Below are positions 50,666 to 59,631 of a stretch of 64,000 nt of DNA, piece by piece. The DNA is from Actinomadura rudentiformis (GTDB lineage Bacteria; Actinomycetota; Actinomycetes; Streptosporangiales; Streptosporangiaceae). The stretch lies in NCBI RefSeq assembly GCF_008923185.1, contig NZ_WBMT01000007.1, positions 248,001 through 312,000 on the forward strand, given 5' to 3'. The position numbers were made by a program, and so were the translations under genes. The notes beneath the pieces are model-generated. The model did no database searches. It was not told the origin of the DNA and saw nothing but the letters and a program-made list of their open reading frames with translations. How positions within the stretch are numbered: position 1 is the first letter of the stretch; each line of letters begins with the position of its first letter.

Positions 50666-52216
50666 ATGGAGCAGTGGGCGCGGCAGGTGTCGGCGATCCG
50701 GGTCATCGGCACCGGGGTGATGGGGCGCGGCATCGCCCAGCTCGCGGCGGCGGCCGGGATCACCGTGGAACTCTCCGACGCCCGCGCCGAAGCCGTGGAC
50801 GAGGCGATCTCCTACATCGGCGGGATGTACGACAAGCTCGTCGCCAAGGGGCGTATGAACGAGACCGACGCGGCGGCCGCCAAGACCCGACTGCGTCCTC
50901 TCGGCGATCCCCTCGCGCCCGCCGCCGACTGCGATCTGGTGATCGAGGCCGTCCGCGAGGACCTGGAGACCAAGCGGGAGCTCTTCGCCGCCCTGGAGAA
51001 GGTCGTCGGCGAGCGGACCGTCCTCGCCACCAACACCAGCTCACTCTTGGTCACCGCGATCGCCACCGCGCTGTCCGACCCGTCCCGCCTGGCCGGACTG
51101 CACTTCTTCAACCCGGTCCCGCTGATGCGCCTGGTCGAGGTCATCGCCGGCGCCCGCACGGCCGCCTGGATCCCCGAGGCCCTGACCGACCTCGTGCGGC
51201 GGATGGGACACGAGCCCGTGCGCGCTCCCGACACTCCCGGCTTCCTCGTCAACCACGCCGGTCGCGGCCTGCCCACTGAGGCGCTGCAACTGCTCTCCGA
51301 GGGCATCGCCGAGCCCGTGGACATCGACCGCATCGCCCGCGACGTCCTGGGCCTCAAGATGGGCCCGTTCGAGCTCATGGACCTGACCGGGCTGGACGTC
51401 TCCCATCCCGTCCTGGAGACCGTCTGGTCCGGCTTCCACAACGAGCCGCGTCTCCGCCCGTCCCACATCACCCGCACCCGGATGCAGGCCGGGCTCCTCG
51501 GCCGCAAGACCGGCGAAGGCTTCTACACGTACGTGGACGGCGCCAGGCAGGAGCCGCCCGAGCCCACCCCGCCGTCCGCCGAGCCCCGTCCGATCTGGGT
51601 GGACGTCGAAACCGACGCAGAGGTGCGCGACCAGCTCAACGCCCTGCTGCTGGCGACCGACGTCACGGTCGAACTCGGCCAGGAGCCGTCCGACGAGGCG
51701 ATCGTCCTGACCACCCCGTACGGTTCGAGCGTCACGGCGCATGGGGATACCTGGGGCCTGCCGCTGGAACGCACCTTCGGCGTCGACCCGCTGGGCGGCT
51801 TCACGTCCCGCCTCACACTCGCCGTCCACCCCGGCGCGGACCCCGCCGCAGGTCGCTCCGCCCTCGCCGCCCTGGCCTCGACCGGACGCCCGGTCACTGT
51901 GGTCCGGGACGCTCCCGGCTCGGTGGCCCAGCGGCTTCTCGCCTCGATCGTGAACGTCGCGTGCGGCATCGCCGAGCAGCGCCTGGCCGATCCGCGCGAC
52001 ATCGACACCGCCGTACGGCTCGGGCTCGGATATCCGCGCGGCCCGCTGGAGTGGGGCGACCACGTGGGCCCGGAGATCGTCCAGAGCATTCTGATCGGGC
52101 TCCAGGAGGAGACCCACGACCCGCGTTACCGGCCGAGCCAGTGGCTGCTCGAACGCACGGCGGCGGGAGTGCCGCTGACCTCCGTCGGCACGACCCCGGC
52201 CGACCTTTACCGCTAA
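50666..52216 (+). CDS. 3-hydroxyacyl-CoA dehydrogenase
   Basis: 516-residue NAD-dependent enzyme of the PaaH/FadB2 type. The N-terminal Rossmann motif is VIGTGVMGRGIAQLAA, the catalytic His-containing segment LHFFNPVPLMRLVEVI, and two 3HCDH C-terminal domains follow (LMDLTGLDVSHPVLETVW and PRGPLEWGDHVGPEIV). The double C-terminal domain explains the length above 500. ATG 50666 has AAGGGG at 6 bases; ATG 50651 and 50660 are alternatives. The acyl-CoA dehydrogenase gene follows after 11 bases, as one operon. Confidence 0.92.
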   Translation: MEQWARQVSAIRVIGTGVMGRGIAQLAAAAGITVELSDARAEAVDEAISYIGGMYDKLVAKGRMNETDAAAAKTRLRPLGDPLAPAADCDLVIEAVREDLETKRELFAALEKVVGERTVLATNTSSLLVTAIATALSDPSRLAGLHFFNPVPLMRLVEVIAGARTAAWIPEALTDLVRRMGHEPVRAPDTPGFLVNHAGRGLPTEALQLLSEGIAEPVDIDRIARDVLGLKMGPFELMDLTGLDVSHPVLETVWSGFHNEPRLRPSHITRTRMQAGLLGRKTGEGFYTYVDGARQEPPEPTPPSAEPRPIWVDVETDAEVRDQLNALLLATDVTVELGQEPSDEAIVLTTPYGSSVTAHGDTWGLPLERTFGVDPLGGFTSRLTLAVHPGADPAAGRSALAALASTGRPVTVVRDAPGSVAQRLLASIVNVACGIAEQRLADPRDIDTAVRLGLGYPRGPLEWGDHVGPEIVQSILIGLQEETHDPRYRPSQWLLERTAAGVPLTSVGTTPADLYR

Positions 52217-52227
52217 GGACGTACGAC

Positions 52228-53394
52228 ATGGACTTGGAACTCAACGAGACCCAGGCCGCCTTCCGGAAGATGGCGGCGGAGTTCGTGGACGCGGAGATCG
52301 TGCCGAACGTGCGGGAGTGGGACCGGCGGGAGGAGGTTGACCTCGGGATCGTGCGGCGCCTGGGCGAGCTCGGCTTCCTCGCCCTGGGGATCCCGGAGGA
52401 GTACGGCGGCGTCGAGTGCGACATGGTCGGCTACACGACGGTGATCGAGGAGCTCGGACGGGGCGACTCGTCGGTGCGCGGCATCGTGTCGGTGTCTCTC
52501 GGGCTGGTGGCCAAGTCGATCGCCACGCACGGCACCGAGGAGCAGAGGCGGGAGTGGTTGCCGCAGCTCACCAGTGGCGAGGCGCTCGGCTGCTTCGCGC
52601 TGACCGAGCCGGGCACGGGCTCGGACGCCGGGTCGCTGATCAGCCGGGCACGGCAGGACGGCGCAGACTGGGTGTTGAACGGGCAGAAGATGTTCATCAC
52701 CAACGGCACGTGGGCGAAGGTCGCGCTGGTGTTCGCCCGGACGAGCGACGACGGCGGTCGCGGGGTCACGGCCTTCCTCGTCCCCACTGACCTGCCCGGC
52801 TTCACCGCCAACACCATCCACGGCAAGCTCGGCCTGCGCGGCCAGGCCACCGCCGAGCTCGTCCTCGAAGACGTCCGTGTGCCGGACTCGGCGCGGCTGG
52901 GCGAGGTCGGCAAGGGCCTCGGCATCGCGCTCGGCGCGCTCACCAAGGGCCGCATCTCGGTCGCTGCGGGAGCGACCGGCCTCGCGCAGGGCGCGTTGAA
53001 CGCGGCGGTGAAGTACGCGGGTGAACGTGAGCAGTTCGGCCGCCCGATCGCCGCGTTCCAGCTCGTCCAGGAGTTGCTCGCCGACTCGGCGGTGGAGGTC
53101 GAGGCCGCGCGGCTGCTCACCTGGCGGGCCGCGGCGATGGCCGACCGCGGCGCCGGACGCCAGGAACTGGCCACCGCCGCCTCGATGGCGAAGTACCACG
53201 CCAGCGAGACGGCGGTGAAGGTGTCCAACAACGCGCTCCAGGTCTTCGGCGGCTACGGCTACACCGACGAGACCCCGGTCGGGAAGTACGTGCGCGACGC
53301 CCGCGTGCTCACCCTCTACGAGGGCACCAGCCAGATGCAGAAGCTCATCATCGGCCGGGCGCTGACGGGCATCGACGCACTCGTCCCCCGCTAG
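52228..53394 (+). CDS. acyl-CoA dehydrogenase
   Basis: 388-residue FAD enzyme catalysing the first step of fatty-acid or branched acyl-CoA oxidation. Typical signatures are ALTEPGTGSDAGSL, GQKMFITNG, a FGGYGYTDETPV stretch and the catalytic Glu365 in LYEGTSQMQKLIIGR. Electrons would go to ETF. Chain-length preference cannot be read. It is the second gene of the 3-hydroxyacyl-CoA dehydrogenase operon. Confidence 0.94.
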   Translation: MDLELNETQAAFRKMAAEFVDAEIVPNVREWDRREEVDLGIVRRLGELGFLALGIPEEYGGVECDMVGYTTVIEELGRGDSSVRGIVSVSLGLVAKSIATHGTEEQRREWLPQLTSGEALGCFALTEPGTGSDAGSLISRARQDGADWVLNGQKMFITNGTWAKVALVFARTSDDGGRGVTAFLVPTDLPGFTANTIHGKLGLRGQATAELVLEDVRVPDSARLGEVGKGLGIALGALTKGRISVAAGATGLAQGALNAAVKYAGEREQFGRPIAAFQLVQELLADSAVEVEAARLLTWRAAAMADRGAGRQELATAASMAKYHASETAVKVSNNALQVFGGYGYTDETPVGKYVRDARVLTLYEGTSQMQKLIIGRALTGIDALVPR

Positions 53395-53461
53395 GACGCG
53401 CTCTTAGGCATGTCCCTCGGCATGCCCTCGACCTGGCCCTAGGCATGCCCTTGGGTGTGCC

Positions 53462-54520
53462 CTAGCCGACCTTGCCGAGCGGGTAGTTCGGGACCGTGTT
53501 CGTCCAGCCGTACGAGAGGGTTACGTGGTAGCCGACGACCTTCGCGGGCTTGCGCACGTACTCGTAGGCGAGCACGCGGCCGGTGGCCGGGTCGATCACC
53601 AGCCATTCCTCGTTCCAGGTGGCCTCGCCGACCGGCCGGGCGATCGCGGTGCCCTTACGGCCGAGCGGGTCGGTGACCGTGCCGACCACACGGAGCCCGG
53701 GATCGGCCGCCAGCAGCCGGTAGGCGGCGCCGAGCACCTTCGGCGACGCGGGTGTGGTGCTGAGATTCTCCACGTTGCGGAACAGCCACTCCGCCTCGTC
53801 GATGCCGCTGCCCTCAACCTTCTTCATATGCTCGAAGAGCTTCCGCAGCGACGCCTTGAGTCCTTCCGGAGTCTCAGGCAGCTTCCGCACGTCCGGTGCC
53901 TTGACGGACCCTCCCCAGTCGTCCATCTGGAACGTGCCCCCGCCCGGCACCTTGACCTTCGTCCAGCCGGTCGGCCCCTTGTCGGTGGTCCGCTCGGGCC
54001 GCGGCTTGCCGTCGCCCTCCAGGACCTTCGGCCCGCCGTCGGCCGCCGGGCCGAGGTAGCGGCTGCCCAGACTGCGCTGGGCCACCCACGCCTCGCGGCC
54101 GGGACCGGCGTCCCACGAACCCAGCTCGGTGGTCTGGTCGTACTCGCTCTTCCCTGTGGTCATGGTGACGCGCTCCCGCGTCAGCGTGTGCCAGTACTTC
54201 CCGCTGGCGGGTGGCGCGGCCTGCTCCATCTTGGTCGCCGCCGCGAGCAGCACCGTCTTGGCCGACATGGGGACCGCCGAACGGGACGCATCGGGTGCGC
54301 GCGGCGTCGTGCCGGAGGAGACCCCGACCGCGACGGCGGTCACCGCGGCGACCGCGCCCGCCGCCAGCACCGGGACCGCGAACGTCCAGCGCGGCTTGGA
54401 GAACCGAGGAACCCGCCTCGGTGACCGCACTTCCCGTTCCAGTCGTGCACGCCCCTCCGCCACCGAACGCTCCGAAGGCCGCTCGTCGAGCAGCGTGCCG
54501 ATCATCCGCATTTCGTCCAT
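53462..54520 (-). CDS. CU044_5270-type membrane protein paired with ECF sigma factor
   Basis: 352-residue single-pass protein: cytosolic N-terminus with an MRMIGTLLDERP start, helix near 46-68 and external domain. Shared features of the set are TVLLAAATKM...GKYWHTL after the helix, SPKVLGAAYRLLA and a terminal YGWTNTVP. It lacks the AW.RAGSP block found in three of the others. It starts 2 bases after the sigma stop, so it is co-translated. The role as sensor or anti-sigma is inference. Confidence 0.85.
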   Translation of the reverse strand: MDEMRMIGTLLDERPSERSVAEGRARLEREVRSPRRVPRFSKPRWTFAVPVLAAGAVAAVTAVAVGVSSGTTPRAPDASRSAVPMSAKTVLLAAATKMEQAAPPASGKYWHTLTRERVTMTTGKSEYDQTTELGSWDAGPGREAWVAQRSLGSRYLGPAADGGPKVLEGDGKPRPERTTDKGPTGWTKVKVPGGGTFQMDDWGGSVKAPDVRKLPETPEGLKASLRKLFEHMKKVEGSGIDEAEWLFRNVENLSTTPASPKVLGAAYRLLAADPGLRVVGTVTDPLGRKGTAIARPVGEATWNEEWLVIDPATGRVLAYEYVRKPAKVVGYHVTLSYGWTNTVPNYPLGKVG

Positions 54521-54522
54521 GG

Positions 54523-55158
54523 CTACAGACCTTCCAGCTCGAGGGTGGCGCGCAGCTTGCGGCGCGCCCGGTTGAGACGGGACCCGACGGTGCCGTACGG
54601 GATGCCCAGCGCGTCCGCGACCTCCTGATGGCCGAGTTCGCTCAACGCCACCAGCAGCACGACGTCGCGCTCCTTCGCTGACAGTGCGGCGAGGGCACGG
54701 GCCAGCTGCGGCTGGAGACCCTCCGCCGTGACCCACGTGACGACCCGTTCTTCATGGCTGTCAGCAGTGGCGGGACCGGCTCCCGCCTTGGCCAGGGCCT
54801 GGTAGCGGCGGGTCTCCGCGCGGCGGTGCTGGGATACGAGCTTCGTCGCGATGCCGAAGAGCCAGGGCCGCAGCGCGCCCTGCTCCGCGTCGAACCGCGC
54901 GCGCCGCCGGAAGGCGACGAGGAAGGTCTCGGCGGCGACGTCGTCGGCCGTGTGCGGGCCGAGACGGCCCGCGACATAGCGGTAGATGGCCGTGTAGTGA
55001 CGGTCGTAGATGGCGGTGAAGCGCTCGGGTTCGCGCAATGAGGCCGTGATGAGCCGCGCGTCGTCGGCGTCCATCACGTGATGCGCCGTCTCGCCATCCG
55101 ACGGGGGTCTGTCGGATGGCGGTCCGTCGGATGGCGGCGCATCCATCGTGTTGGTCAT
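54523..55158 (-). CDS. ECF-family RNA polymerase sigma factor
   Basis: 211-residue ECF sigma factor. It has a low-complexity N-terminus with repeated PPSDG units, then region 2 (AIYRYVAGRLGPHTADDVAA, LRPWLFGIATKLVSQHRR) and region 4 (ALSELGHQEVADALGIPYGT, VGSRLNRARRKLR). ATG 55158 has GGAGGG upstream. Unlike the three sigma factors further right, it ends LELEGL rather than in the LGG.NP tail. Confidence 0.92.
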   Translation of the reverse strand: MTNTMDAPPSDGPPSDRPPSDGETAHHVMDADDARLITASLREPERFTAIYDRHYTAIYRYVAGRLGPHTADDVAAETFLVAFRRRARFDAEQGALRPWLFGIATKLVSQHRRAETRRYQALAKAGAGPATADSHEERVVTWVTAEGLQPQLARALAALSAKERDVVLLVALSELGHQEVADALGIPYGTVGSRLNRARRKLRATLELEGL

Positions 55159-55196
55159 GGGGGAACCCTCCGGGATCATGTGTCCGGCTGTCACCC

Positions 55197-56720
55197 CTAC
55201 TCCGTCGCCGCAGCCGATCTCTTTCGCTCTGAAGGGCCGTGAATTTTCGCGGGATCGTCACGGCGGGCACGGAAGAGGACCAGGGACAGGAGCGCGGCGG
55301 CGAGCGTCAACGCGGCGGCGGAGAAGGCTCCGACCGACAAGCCGTGCACGAACGCGTCGCGGGCGGCGTCCGCGAGGGCGGAGTCGCCGAGACCGAGCGC
55401 CTCGCCCAGCGAGTGGCGTGCTGCGGCGGGCGCGTCACCGGGCAGTTCGCGGGCGTACGCGGCGGAGATGACGCTGCCGAGCACCGCGACGCCGAGCGCG
55501 TTGCCGATCTCCTGTCCCGAGTCGTTCACCGCCGAGCCGACGCCCGCCTCCTCGCGCGGGAGGGCAGCCATGAGCGTGCTGTACGCGGGCGGGGAGCCCA
55601 TGCCCGCGCCGAGCCCGAGCACCGTGAGGCCGGCCACGATCGCGGCGTAGCCGTCGCCCGGCGCGACCAGGCCGACGAGCCCGAAGCCGATCGCGATCGC
55701 GAAGAAGCCCGAGGTGAGGACGGTCCGGCTGCCGAGTCTGGCGTCCAGGCTCGCGCCGAGTCCGTTGCCGGCTCCGGCGGCGATCGCGACCGGCAGCAGG
55801 GCGAGCCCGGCCTTGAGCGGCCCGTAGCCGAGGACGAGCTGGAGGAACTGCGTGAGCGCGAAGAGCGTGCCGGCGATCGAGAACGAGAAGACCGCGATCA
55901 TCAGCGCGGCGCCGCTGAACTCGCGGCGCCGCAGCAGCCGCAGGTCCAGCATCGGCTCGGGATTGCGGGCCTGCCACGCGACGAAGCCGCCGAGCGCCAG
56001 CACGGCGACGACCAGGCCGCCCGCCGTCCGGGTGCCGGTCCAGCCGTGTTCCGGGCCGGAGATGACCGCCCAGACGAGCGCGGACATGCCGAGCGTCGAC
56101 AGCAGCGCGCCGAGCACGTCCGGGCGCCGGCGCGGCCCGCGCGACTCCGGCACCAGGACCAGGAGCCCGATCACGGCCACCACGGCGACGGGCACGTTGA
56201 CCAGGAAGACCGAGCCCCACCAGAAGCGCTCCAGCAGGAGGCCGCCCAGCGTGGGCCCGGCCGCGACACCGACCATCGAGGTGGCGCCCCAGATCCCGAA
56301 CGCCTTGGCGCGCTCGTCCGGCGCGAACACCTGGGCCATGATCGACAGCGTTCCCGGCATCAGGAACGCGCCGCCGACGCCCATCAGCGCCCGCATCGCG
56401 ACGAGCATGCCCGGCCCGCCGGCGAACGCGGCGAGCAGCGAGCCGCCGCCGAACAGGGCGAACCCGATGAGCATCGCCCGCCGCCGGCCGAAGCGGTCGC
56501 CGAGGCTCCCGGCGGTGAGCAGCAGGCCCGCGAAGACCAGCGAGTAGGCGTCGATCACCCACTGCACGTCCGAGGTCGTCGCGGGCAGGTCGGCGAGCAG
56601 GGACGGGATCGCCACGTTCAGGATCGTGTTGTCCACCACGACCACGAACAGGCTGAGGCACAGCACGCCGAGGATCTGCCAGCGGCGGGGATGCGGGGTG
56701 AACGTCTCGGGAGGGGACAT
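55197..56720 (-). CDS. DHA2-type MFS multidrug efflux transporter
   Basis: 507-residue, 14-helix exporter of the same length and type as the one at 43161. Motif A (GSLGDRFGRRRAMLIG), helix 1 (LCLSLFVVVVDNTILNVAIP) and motif C-like region (SMVGVAAGPTLGG) are present. The ATG is at 56720. It is divergent from a TetR gene across a region with repeated operators, the classical arrangement of a substrate-induced drug efflux pump. Confidence 0.92.
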   Translation of the reverse strand: MSPPETFTPHPRRWQILGVLCLSLFVVVVDNTILNVAIPSLLADLPATTSDVQWVIDAYSLVFAGLLLTAGSLGDRFGRRRAMLIGFALFGGGSLLAAFAGGPGMLVAMRALMGVGGAFLMPGTLSIMAQVFAPDERAKAFGIWGATSMVGVAAGPTLGGLLLERFWWGSVFLVNVPVAVVAVIGLLVLVPESRGPRRRPDVLGALLSTLGMSALVWAVISGPEHGWTGTRTAGGLVVAVLALGGFVAWQARNPEPMLDLRLLRRREFSGAALMIAVFSFSIAGTLFALTQFLQLVLGYGPLKAGLALLPVAIAAGAGNGLGASLDARLGSRTVLTSGFFAIAIGFGLVGLVAPGDGYAAIVAGLTVLGLGAGMGSPPAYSTLMAALPREEAGVGSAVNDSGQEIGNALGVAVLGSVISAAYARELPGDAPAAARHSLGEALGLGDSALADAARDAFVHGLSVGAFSAAALTLAAALLSLVLFRARRDDPAKIHGPSERKRSAAATE

Positions 56721-56729
56721 CGGCCACTT

Positions 56730-56811
56730 CTCTCGTACGGTGTTCGAGTTGACTCGCACACTGTACGAGAGAACTCGCACACCGTTCAAGTCCCGGTACA
56801 CTGTACGAGAC
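56730..56811. promoter_or_regulatory. repeated TetR operators between MFS and tetR genes
   Basis: CTCTCGTACGGTGT (56730-56743) and its near-perfect inverted copy ACACTGTACGAGAG (56758-56771; 13 of 14), then a third copy ACACTGTACGAGAC (56798-56811) 40 bases on. ACTCGCACAC also recurs within the block. This is a textbook regulator-binding region covering both divergent promoters. Confidence 0.8.
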
Positions 56812-56828
56812 CCAGGAGAGGACGGCGC

Positions 56829-57554
56829 ATGGCGAAACGACCGACGTCGGTCTGGACACGTCCGCAGAAGGCACGGCGGGAGCAGCCCACGCTCAGCCGC
56901 GACCAGATCGTGGCGGCGACGCTCGAACTCCTCGACGCCGAGGGCCTCGGCGGGCTGAGCATGCGCCGCCTCGGCACGCGGTTGAACGCCGGGGCCACCT
57001 CGGTCTACTGGCATGTGACGAACAAGGACGAGCTGCTGGAGCTCGCACTCGACCACGTCATGGCGGAGGTCCGCACGCCCGACCCCGCCGCGCACGGCTG
57101 GCGGGCCGCCGTCATCGGATACGCGCGCAGCCTGCGCACGATGATTCACCGGCACCCGTGGACAGTGCCGTTGTTCGGCAGCCGTCCCATGCTCGGCCCG
57201 AACGCCGCGCGCGCGATGGACGGACTCCTCGGCGCCTGCGGCCAGGCCGGATTCAGCGCGTACGACCTGGAGTACGCGCAGGCGGTCGTCAACGACTACG
57301 TCATCGGCGCGGCGGGCAGCGAGGCGAGCTGGCGCGCCAACCAGGAGGAGTTCAGTACCGAGGACTGGATGGCCTCCATGGGCCCCTACCTCGAAGTGAC
57401 CGGCGAGCGGCACCCGCGCCTGACCGCCCACCTCCGGGAGGTGTGGGCCAAGGAAAGCGGTGAGGTCATGGACGGCCGGTTCACCTTCGGGCTCGGCTGC
57501 CTCCTGGACGGCCTCGAAGCCCGAGCGCAGGACCGCGCCCCCGGAGTCCGTTGA
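56829..57554 (+). CDS. TetR family regulator with TetR_C-type ligand domain
   Basis: 241-residue repressor. HTH: QIVAATLELLDAEGLGGLSM, RRLGTRLNAGATSVYWHVTN. The C-terminal part (AVIGYARSLRTMIHRHPW... FTFGLGCLLDGLEA) matches the domain of tetracycline-repressor-like proteins that sense drugs. ATG 56829 follows AGGAGAGGA. It should repress the divergent MFS pump and itself through the repeats at 56730-56811. Confidence 0.92.
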   Translation: MAKRPTSVWTRPQKARREQPTLSRDQIVAATLELLDAEGLGGLSMRRLGTRLNAGATSVYWHVTNKDELLELALDHVMAEVRTPDPAAHGWRAAVIGYARSLRTMIHRHPWTVPLFGSRPMLGPNAARAMDGLLGACGQAGFSAYDLEYAQAVVNDYVIGAAGSEASWRANQEEFSTEDWMASMGPYLEVTGERHPRLTAHLREVWAKESGEVMDGRFTFGLGCLLDGLEARAQDRAPGVR

Positions 57555-57561
57555 CTCCGGG

Positions 57562-57700
57562 GCCGTTGGCCTGGCGCCGTTGGCCTGGCGCCGTCAGCCC
57601 GGGCCGTCGGTCTGGCGCCGTCAGCCCGGGACCGTCGACCTGGGACCGTCGACCTGGGACCGTTGGGCTGGGTCAGAAGGGCTGGGTCAGAAGGGCTGGT
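57562..57700. repeat. 14-bp minisatellite
   Basis: About ten head-to-tail units of 13-15 bp: GCCGTTGGCCTGGC twice, GCCGTCAGCCCGGG types, CCGTCGACCTGGGA twice, then CCGTTGGGCTGGGT and CAGAAGGGCTGGGT types. It fills the gap between the convergent TetR and CU044_5270-type genes and runs into the stop codon region of the latter. Confidence 0.8.
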
Positions 57701-58976
57701 CTCCCGGTGGCTTGGGCCGGGTGTCAGTCCACCCGTCGTCCCTGGTGATCCAGTAGTTGATCAGGAACCCGGGCCGTTGCGTGCGGTATTTGCCGCCGGG
57801 CTCGGTCAGCACCGTCTGCTCCGAGAGCAGCTCACCGGTCTGGAGATCGAAGATGAGCTCGTCGCGAGAGCCGAAGTCGCCCTTCTCCTCCTCGGGCTCG
57901 TTCGTGATCACCGGGTCGGGGAGGCCGGGGGACGGGCGCGGCGGCAGGTCTGCGGTGACCGCGACCCCACGCCGCCCGAGCGGATCGGTCGTCTCACCGA
58001 CCACGCGCACGCCGGGCTGCTGGACCAGCGCCCGGAGCAACCCTGCCCGCACCTTCGGTGAGATCGGCACGTTCTGCAGGATGGCGGCCACCCGGCCGAG
58101 CTTCGCGGCCGGGGTCATCGGCTCAAGGTCCCTCTTCAGCTTTCTGAGCACTTCCGCTCTTTTGGGCCCCACCAGAAGATCGGCTTGGAGGAACAGGGCG
58201 GTCAGCTTGGCCGGATCCGCCGAGAGGGCGAGCACCTCCTCGGTGGTGAACCTCGTGCCGGCCCCTTGGAGGAAGAACGACCCGCCGCCGCGCGGATCCG
58301 GGTCGTCGATCTTCCACAGCGAGGCCTTCCGCATGTAGGTCTGGAAATGGTCGTTGGACCAGACCCGGAACTTCCCCGGTGACCCCGCGCGCCGCCAGGC
58401 CGCCTCGTCCGCCGGCGTCAGCGGCCTGGCAGGCAGCCGGCGCCCGTAGAACGCCGTGCCGTCACCGGCCCTGGCGCCCGACCACTGGAAGAACTCGTCG
58501 TGCGCGCCCACGATCGCATAAGGGCCGGTCGGCACACGGATGATGTACGACTGCCCGGTGATCTGGTCGCTGTACCAGTACCTTCCCCTGGTGTCGGGCA
58601 GCCGTTCCGACCGTTCCGCCACCGCGAGCAGAAGGTCCCGTGCGGCTTTCGGGCCCGGACCGGCCGCCGGGCGCCGGTCCGGCTCGGCAGGCGCGCCGCC
58701 CAGGAGCACGATGCCGGTGACCGCCGCCGCTGCCGCCGCGACCATGCCGACCCCCGCCTGCGCACGCCACCCGAACCGGCGGCGCCGACCCGGCACCGGT
58801 GCGGCCGCCGGGCCCACGGTGATCACCTGTACGTCGTCCGCGGCATCGCCTGCGGGTCCGGCGAAGTCGAGGCGGCCCGATCCACCGCCCAGAAGCGCGC
58901 GAGCCCGTGCGATCTCGTCCGGTGTGGGCGGCGCCGGCTGTCCGTACGCCTCGCGGACGATCCGCGTCTCATCCAT
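57687..58976 (-). CDS. CU044_5270-type membrane protein paired with ECF sigma factor
   Basis: 429-residue single-pass protein with helix near 73-93 and a long external domain. Shared landmarks are DLLLAVAERS...GRYWYSDQ, AWRRAGSPGKFRVWS, SPKVRAGLLRALV and a terminal DGWTDTRP. Its ATG lies 8 bases inside the sigma gene, so the two are coupled. Its last codons run into a 14-bp minisatellite. Confidence 0.85.
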   Translation of the reverse strand: MDETRIVREAYGQPAPPTPDEIARARALLGGGSGRLDFAGPAGDAADDVQVITVGPAAAPVPGRRRRFGWRAQAGVGMVAAAAAAVTGIVLLGGAPAEPDRRPAAGPGPKAARDLLLAVAERSERLPDTRGRYWYSDQITGQSYIIRVPTGPYAIVGAHDEFFQWSGARAGDGTAFYGRRLPARPLTPADEAAWRRAGSPGKFRVWSNDHFQTYMRKASLWKIDDPDPRGGGSFFLQGAGTRFTTEEVLALSADPAKLTALFLQADLLVGPKRAEVLRKLKRDLEPMTPAAKLGRVAAILQNVPISPKVRAGLLRALVQQPGVRVVGETTDPLGRRGVAVTADLPPRPSPGLPDPVITNEPEEEKGDFGSRDELIFDLQTGELLSEQTVLTEPGGKYRTQRPGFLINYWITRDDGWTDTRPKPPGDQPF

Positions 58977-59562
58977 GGTCGTCCTCCAGATCGAGCATCG
59001 GGTTGGTCCCGCCCAGCGCCTCGCGCACCTTCTTCCTGGCCCTGCTCAGCCGGGACCCGACCGTCCCGTACGGGATGTCCAGCGCCGCCGCGACCTCCTC
59101 GTGGCTGAGCTCGGCGAGCGCGACCAGCAGCAGCACGTCACGGTCACCCTGCGACAACCTGGCGATCGCGTCGGCCAGTGCGCCGCGCAGGCCCTCCGCG
59201 CTCACCTGATCGTCGACGCGCTCGGCATGCCCCTCGGCGCGGTCGGCCGCGGTGCCGAGCCGCGCCCGCGCACGGAGGCCGCGTACCTCGCTGCGCTGGT
59301 GTTTGCCGATGAGGTTGGTGGCGATCCCGTACAGCCACGTCCGGACGCCCGCCCGCGCCTCGTCGTAGCGGTGGCGCTTGTTGAACGCCTCCAGGAACGT
59401 CTGCGAGGCGACGTCATACGCCGCGTCCCGGCCGAGGCGCTTCGCCGCATACCCGTGGATTTCCCGGAAGTACGTGTCGAAGACCTCGCCGAACCCTTCG
59501 GGGTCGTGCAGGGACGCCGCCGCGCGTGGCGGCGCGGCGGCGAGGGATTTCCCTGTCGTCAT
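58969..59562 (-). CDS. ECF-family RNA polymerase sigma factor
   Basis: 197-residue ECF sigma factor. Region 2: EIHGYAAKRLGRDAAYDVAS and VRTWLYGIATNLIGKHQRSE; region 4: ALAELSHEEVAAALDIPYGT, VGSRLSRARKKVREALGGTN. I chose ATG 59562 with GGAAAGG at 6 bases. It shares the LGG.NP tail with the next two sigma factors, a sign of recent tandem duplication. A conserved promoter-like motif lies at 59604-59630. Confidence 0.92.
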   Translation of the reverse strand: MTTGKSLAAAPPRAAASLHDPEGFGEVFDTYFREIHGYAAKRLGRDAAYDVASQTFLEAFNKRHRYDEARAGVRTWLYGIATNLIGKHQRSEVRGLRARARLGTAADRAEGHAERVDDQVSAEGLRGALADAIARLSQGDRDVLLLVALAELSHEEVAAALDIPYGTVGSRLSRARKKVREALGGTNPMLDLEDDHG

Positions 59563-59603
59563 CTGATGCCTTTCCGTGGCACGGGTGGCGGTCACAGCAC
59601 GTA

Positions 59604-59630
59604 TCACCCGATGCCCGGAATCACTTTCAC
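59604..59630 (-). promoter_or_regulatory. putative ECF promoter of the sigma gene at 59562
   Basis: On the minus strand: GTGAAA (59630-59625), 14 bases, CGGGTGA (59610-59604), 41 bases before the ATG. The same boxes with the same spacer precede two other sigma genes. Confidence 0.6.
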
Positions 59631-59631
59631 A

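Noticed and set aside
50500..50763. N-terminal extension of the thiolase to 50763
   Set aside because: The extension overlaps the divergent dehydrogenase start and lacks thiolase features; ATG 50499 has a good ribosome site and the family-typical first residues.
55239..56820. Long plus-strand open frame opposite the MFS gene, running into the TetR gene
   Set aside because: Only the part from 56829 on has TetR features. The upstream part is a shadow of the transporter gene with repetitive Arg/Glu/Gly composition.
57562..57700. CRISPR-like array
   Set aside because: Units are contiguous and vary gradually, without unique spacers; this is a minisatellite.
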